Shown here piece after piece: positions 63,001 through 64,000 of a stretch of DNA of 64,000 bases. Location: positions 21,527,501 to 21,591,500 of the forward strand of contig NC_065577.1 of the NCBI RefSeq assembly GCF_937616625.2, given 5' to 3'. The notes beneath the pieces were generated by a model. It saw only the letters and a list, made by a program, of their open reading frames with translations. It made no database searches and was not told the origin of the DNA. Positions within the stretch are counted from its first letter, which is position 1. Every line of letters starts with the position of its first letter. A program made the translations under genes and the position numbers. This DNA is from Mercurialis annua. Taxonomy: Eukaryota; Streptophyta; Magnoliopsida; Malpighiales; Euphorbiaceae.

Positions 63001-64000
63001 TGGTAATCAAAAACGACGCGCTCCAGAGATTTGAGACACGTAATACTAATCTAGCGTCACTTTTTTTGTACACTTTGCTAACCATGCTTAGAAATCAGAA
63101 CGACGCGTTAGAGTAACTTGAGACGCGACGTACTAATCTAGCGTCACTTTTCGCGCACACTTTGTGTAATATAACATAACCATACTTAGGTAATCAGAAC
63201 GACGCGTTAATGAGACTTGTGACCCGAGATAAAGCATGGTAATCGAAACGACGCGTTAATGAGACTTGTGACGCGACATACTAATCTAGCGTCACATTTC
63301 AAGCACACTTTGCGTAATATAATATAACCATGCTTAAGTAATCGGAACGACGCGTTAAATATATTTGAGAATCGACATACTAATTTATTGTTTCTTTTCA
63401 CGCACACTTTGTGTAATATAACCTAACCATGCTTAGGAAATCGGAACGACGCGTTAGAGAGACTTGTGATGCCATATAAGCATGGTAATCGAAACGACGC
63501 CTTAAAGAGACTTGAGACACGGCATACTAATCTAGCGTCACTTTTCACGCACACCTCGCGTATTATAACCTAACTATGCTTAGGTATTCAGAACGACGCG
63601 TTAAAGAGACTTGAGACGCGACACACTAATCTAGCGTCACTTTTCAAGCACACTTTGCGTAATATAATATAACCATGCTTAGGTAATCGGAACGATGCGT
63701 TAAAGAGCCTTGAGACACGACATACTAATCTAGCGTCACTTTTCATGCACACCTTGTGTAATATAACCTAACCATACTTTGGTAATAGGAACGACGTGTT
63801 AAAGAGACTTGAGACGCGACATGCTAATCTAGCGTCACTTTCCACGCACACGTAGCGTAATATAACCTAACTATGCTTAGGTAATCCAGACGACGCGTTA
63901 AAGAGACTTCAGACGAGACATACTAATCTAGCGTCACTGAAAAACGCACACTCTGCGTAATATAACCTAACCATTCGGTAATCAAAAAAACGTGTTCAAG
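54078..64000 (-). repeat. 99-bp satellite array, - orientation (block 9, last part)
   Basis: - satellite up to the window edge. Between about 54080 and 63430 it mirrors 4570-11868 plus 21212-23110, forming most of the right arm of the large inverted repeat. The uninterrupted counterpart of the retrotransposon insertion site is at 56071-56075 (AGAGA, the complement of TCTCT). Sequence after about 63430 has no mirrored partner on the left because block 2 there runs in the opposite direction. Frames at 54509-54691, 55318-55626, 58368-58616, 59357-59569, 61640-61846, 62750-63034 and others are shadows. No gene is seen. Confidence 0.92.

Larger units (their letters stand above)
48943..63430 (-). 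repeat. Right arm of the very large inverted repeat
   Basis: The reverse-complement partner of 4570-27908 without the LTR retrotransposon. It carries a Stowaway MITE at 53797-54077 that the left arm lacks. The arm edges are estimates, because the flanking DNA is the same satellite and homology fades gradually into background monomer similarity. Confidence 0.85.

Noticed and set aside
1..64000. Dozens of 60-100-codon reading frames with similar peptides (for example CVKSDARLVCRVSSLFNASF or NRNDALERLETRHTNLASLF), looking like a repeated protein family
   Set aside because: Both peptide families are the two strands of the same 99-bp satellite (33 codons per unit). The consensus has a stop in each unit in the best frame on either strand, and frames occur only where variants read through. 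No start context, introns or conservation pattern supports coding.

Overview
This window looks like heterochromatic DNA from a flowering plant, most likely a eudicot. It holds a Stowaway MITE, a hAT element, a MuDR/MULE transposase remnant and an LTR retrotransposon primed by initiator-Met tRNA, all set in a long tandem satellite. I see no intact protein-coding gene, no rRNA or tRNA gene and no CRISPR array. I cannot name the species, and I do not recognise the satellite family.

About 51 kb (roughly 500 monomer equivalents) is one diverged satellite with a 99-bp monomer. A 48-bp deletion derivative is interspersed, and a 99-bp unit plus a 48-bp unit gives a recurrent 147-bp composite. All unit lengths are multiples of three, so short reading frames of 60-100 codons appear on both strands; they are satellite shadows. 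The array changes orientation many times: + (1-1035), - (1036-4565), + (4566-25695, interrupted), - (25696-27925), + (27926-28437), - (28438-41096, interrupted), + (41097-51148, interrupted), - (51149-64000, interrupted).

Above the monomer level the array is built of kilobase-scale duplicated blocks. The largest is an inverted repeat with arms of about 14 kb. The left arm runs from about 4570 to 27908 (minus the retrotransposon) and the right arm from about 48943 to 63430, around a 21-kb centre. Smaller blocks are a palindrome at 1-2469, direct copies at 3681-4566/29255-30068, 32680-34000/39500-40760, 27926-28437/10170-10600 and 28438-28740/38930-39235, and a three-copy block at about 22440-25640, 41097-44487 and 51400-54760.

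Insertions in the array are: a 9343-bp apparently non-autonomous LTR retrotransposon on the - strand (11869-21211, nearly identical LTRs, TSD TCTCT); a 5'-truncated MULE transposase piece (30350-30960); a hAT-like non-autonomous element (35416-36866, TSD TGTGTAAT); two copies of one Stowaway MITE insertion (41791-42057 and 53797-54077); a 364-bp MITE (44488-44851); and a truncated LTR-like fragment (45061-45674). Shared and private insertions allow a relative history: satellite growth and inversion, then the 14-kb inverted duplication, Stowaway insertion and block copying in an order left open by a deletion in one copy, and very recently the LTR retrotransposon, whose empty counterpart site is still visible in the right arm near 56071. 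All homologies were read by eye without alignment software, so block edges are approximate.
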